The notes below the pieces were generated by a model, which saw nothing but the letters and a program-made list of their open reading frames with translations, ran no database searches and had not been told where the DNA came from. Positions 46,865 through 47,089 of a stretch of DNA of 47,089 nucleotides are shown here, in pieces. Source of the DNA: Burkholderiales bacterium (GTDB lineage Bacteria > Pseudomonadota > Gammaproteobacteria > Burkholderiales > Burkholderiaceae_C); the NCBI GenBank assembly GCA_028868895.1, contig JAGWTP010000018.1, forward strand, positions 1 through 47,089. The letters are read 5' to 3'. Numbering within the stretch: position 1 is the stretch's first letter; each line of letters begins with the position of its first letter. The position numbers were made by a program, and so were the translations under genes.

Positions 46865-47089
46865 ATGGTGACCCGCCCGAAGCGCTACGGCGTCGCGCAC
46901 GAGACCCGCTACGCCTACACCGCGCCGGTATCGCAGTCGTGGCAGCTCGCGCGCCTCACGCCGCGCACGCTGCCGTGGCAAACGCTGTTGTCGCATGCGC
47001 TGCAGATCGACCCCCCGCCCGACGAACGCCGCGATGAGCTCGACAGCTTCGGCAACCGCGTCACGCACTTCGCGGCGCACGGCGCGCAC
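46865..47089 (+). CDS. Transglutaminase-like protein, N-terminal part only
   Basis: The frame is open from ATG 46865 to the right edge (75 codons). It reads MVTRPKRYGVAHETRYAYTA, PVSQSWQLARLTPRTLPWQT and DELDSFGNRVTHFA, the N-terminal beta domain of bacterial transglutaminase-like proteins (HxTxYxY followed by the DxxGNxxxxF strand). The catalytic domain lies outside the window. It starts 11 bp after the fused ATP-grasp–alpha-E gene and makes a second complete set. In related clusters the next gene is often the proteasome-like Anbu protease. Confidence 0.85.
   Translation, partial: MVTRPKRYGVAHETRYAYTAPVSQSWQLARLTPRTLPWQTLLSHALQIDPPPDERRDELDSFGNRVTHFAAHGAH

Overview
The window is visibly GC-rich. 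It carries dapA–bamC, parE and parC, a RoxA-type ribosomal oxygenase, ComEC, DsbB, a cus-type copper efflux operon and ATP-grasp/alpha-E/transglutaminase genes. Gene content and protein style point to a betaproteobacterium of the order Burkholderiales (inference from recognised families; no database search was possible).

Region 1 (1–11256) is chromosomal. A minus-strand operon encodes a Cys/Met-containing exported protein and a CusC–CusB–CusA copper/silver efflux system; CusB carries a fused CusF-like copper-binding domain, and CusA runs off the left edge. A plus-strand pair encodes a second RND pump (lipoprotein adaptor and inner-membrane transporter). Next come a SlyD-like prolyl isomerase, a RoxA-type oxygenase with a small partner gene, and an Ala-rich lipoprotein with a strong terminator.

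Region 2 (11265–23488) looks like one 12.2-kb mobile element. Its two ends are 26-bp inverted repeats (24/26 identical) that start with GGGG, and both are flanked by the hexamer GCCTGC, a candidate target duplication. The insertion point is 8 bp past the lipoprotein terminator and just beyond the 3' end of a convergent MBL-fold gene. The element carries: two plus-strand genes (a small protein with a possible ribbon-helix-helix tail, and a YozE/zinc-finger protein); a minus-strand set (Fic enzyme with an AbiEi-like N-terminus, GNAT acetyltransferase, Cys-rich coiled-coil protein, CoiA-like nuclease); a LexA-like self-cleaving repressor; a DUF6471-type HTH protein; an operon of two unknown proteins plus an intact-looking IS1595/ISXO2-type transposase and a HAD gene broken by an amber codon; and three minus-strand unknown genes, two of them tandem paralogues. 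A half-site, CATCGAA, occurs as an inverted pair at the repressor's own promoter and again upstream of the transposase operon, suggesting that the repressor controls mobilisation. A second array of six TTGTCG hexamers fills the fic–repressor promoter region, as two triads exactly 130 bp apart.

Region 3 (23489–38005) is core chromosome: a methyltransferase–dapA–bamC–MBL operon (minus), then divergently parE, a GNAT gene, an acyl-CoA ligase, a Phd/PIN toxin–antitoxin pair with a 22-bp palindromic operator, parC, a convergent ridA-like–dsbB pair, and comEC with a 24-bp in-frame tandem repeat.

Region 4 (38006–47089) is an ATP-grasp/alpha-E/transglutaminase cluster in two sets: separate ATP-grasp and alpha-E genes with a large transglutaminase–DUF2126 protein, then a fused ATP-grasp–alpha-E protein with a second transglutaminase that runs off the right edge. 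Inside it are a duplicated 5' end of the alpha-E gene and a 118-bp MITE-like palindrome.
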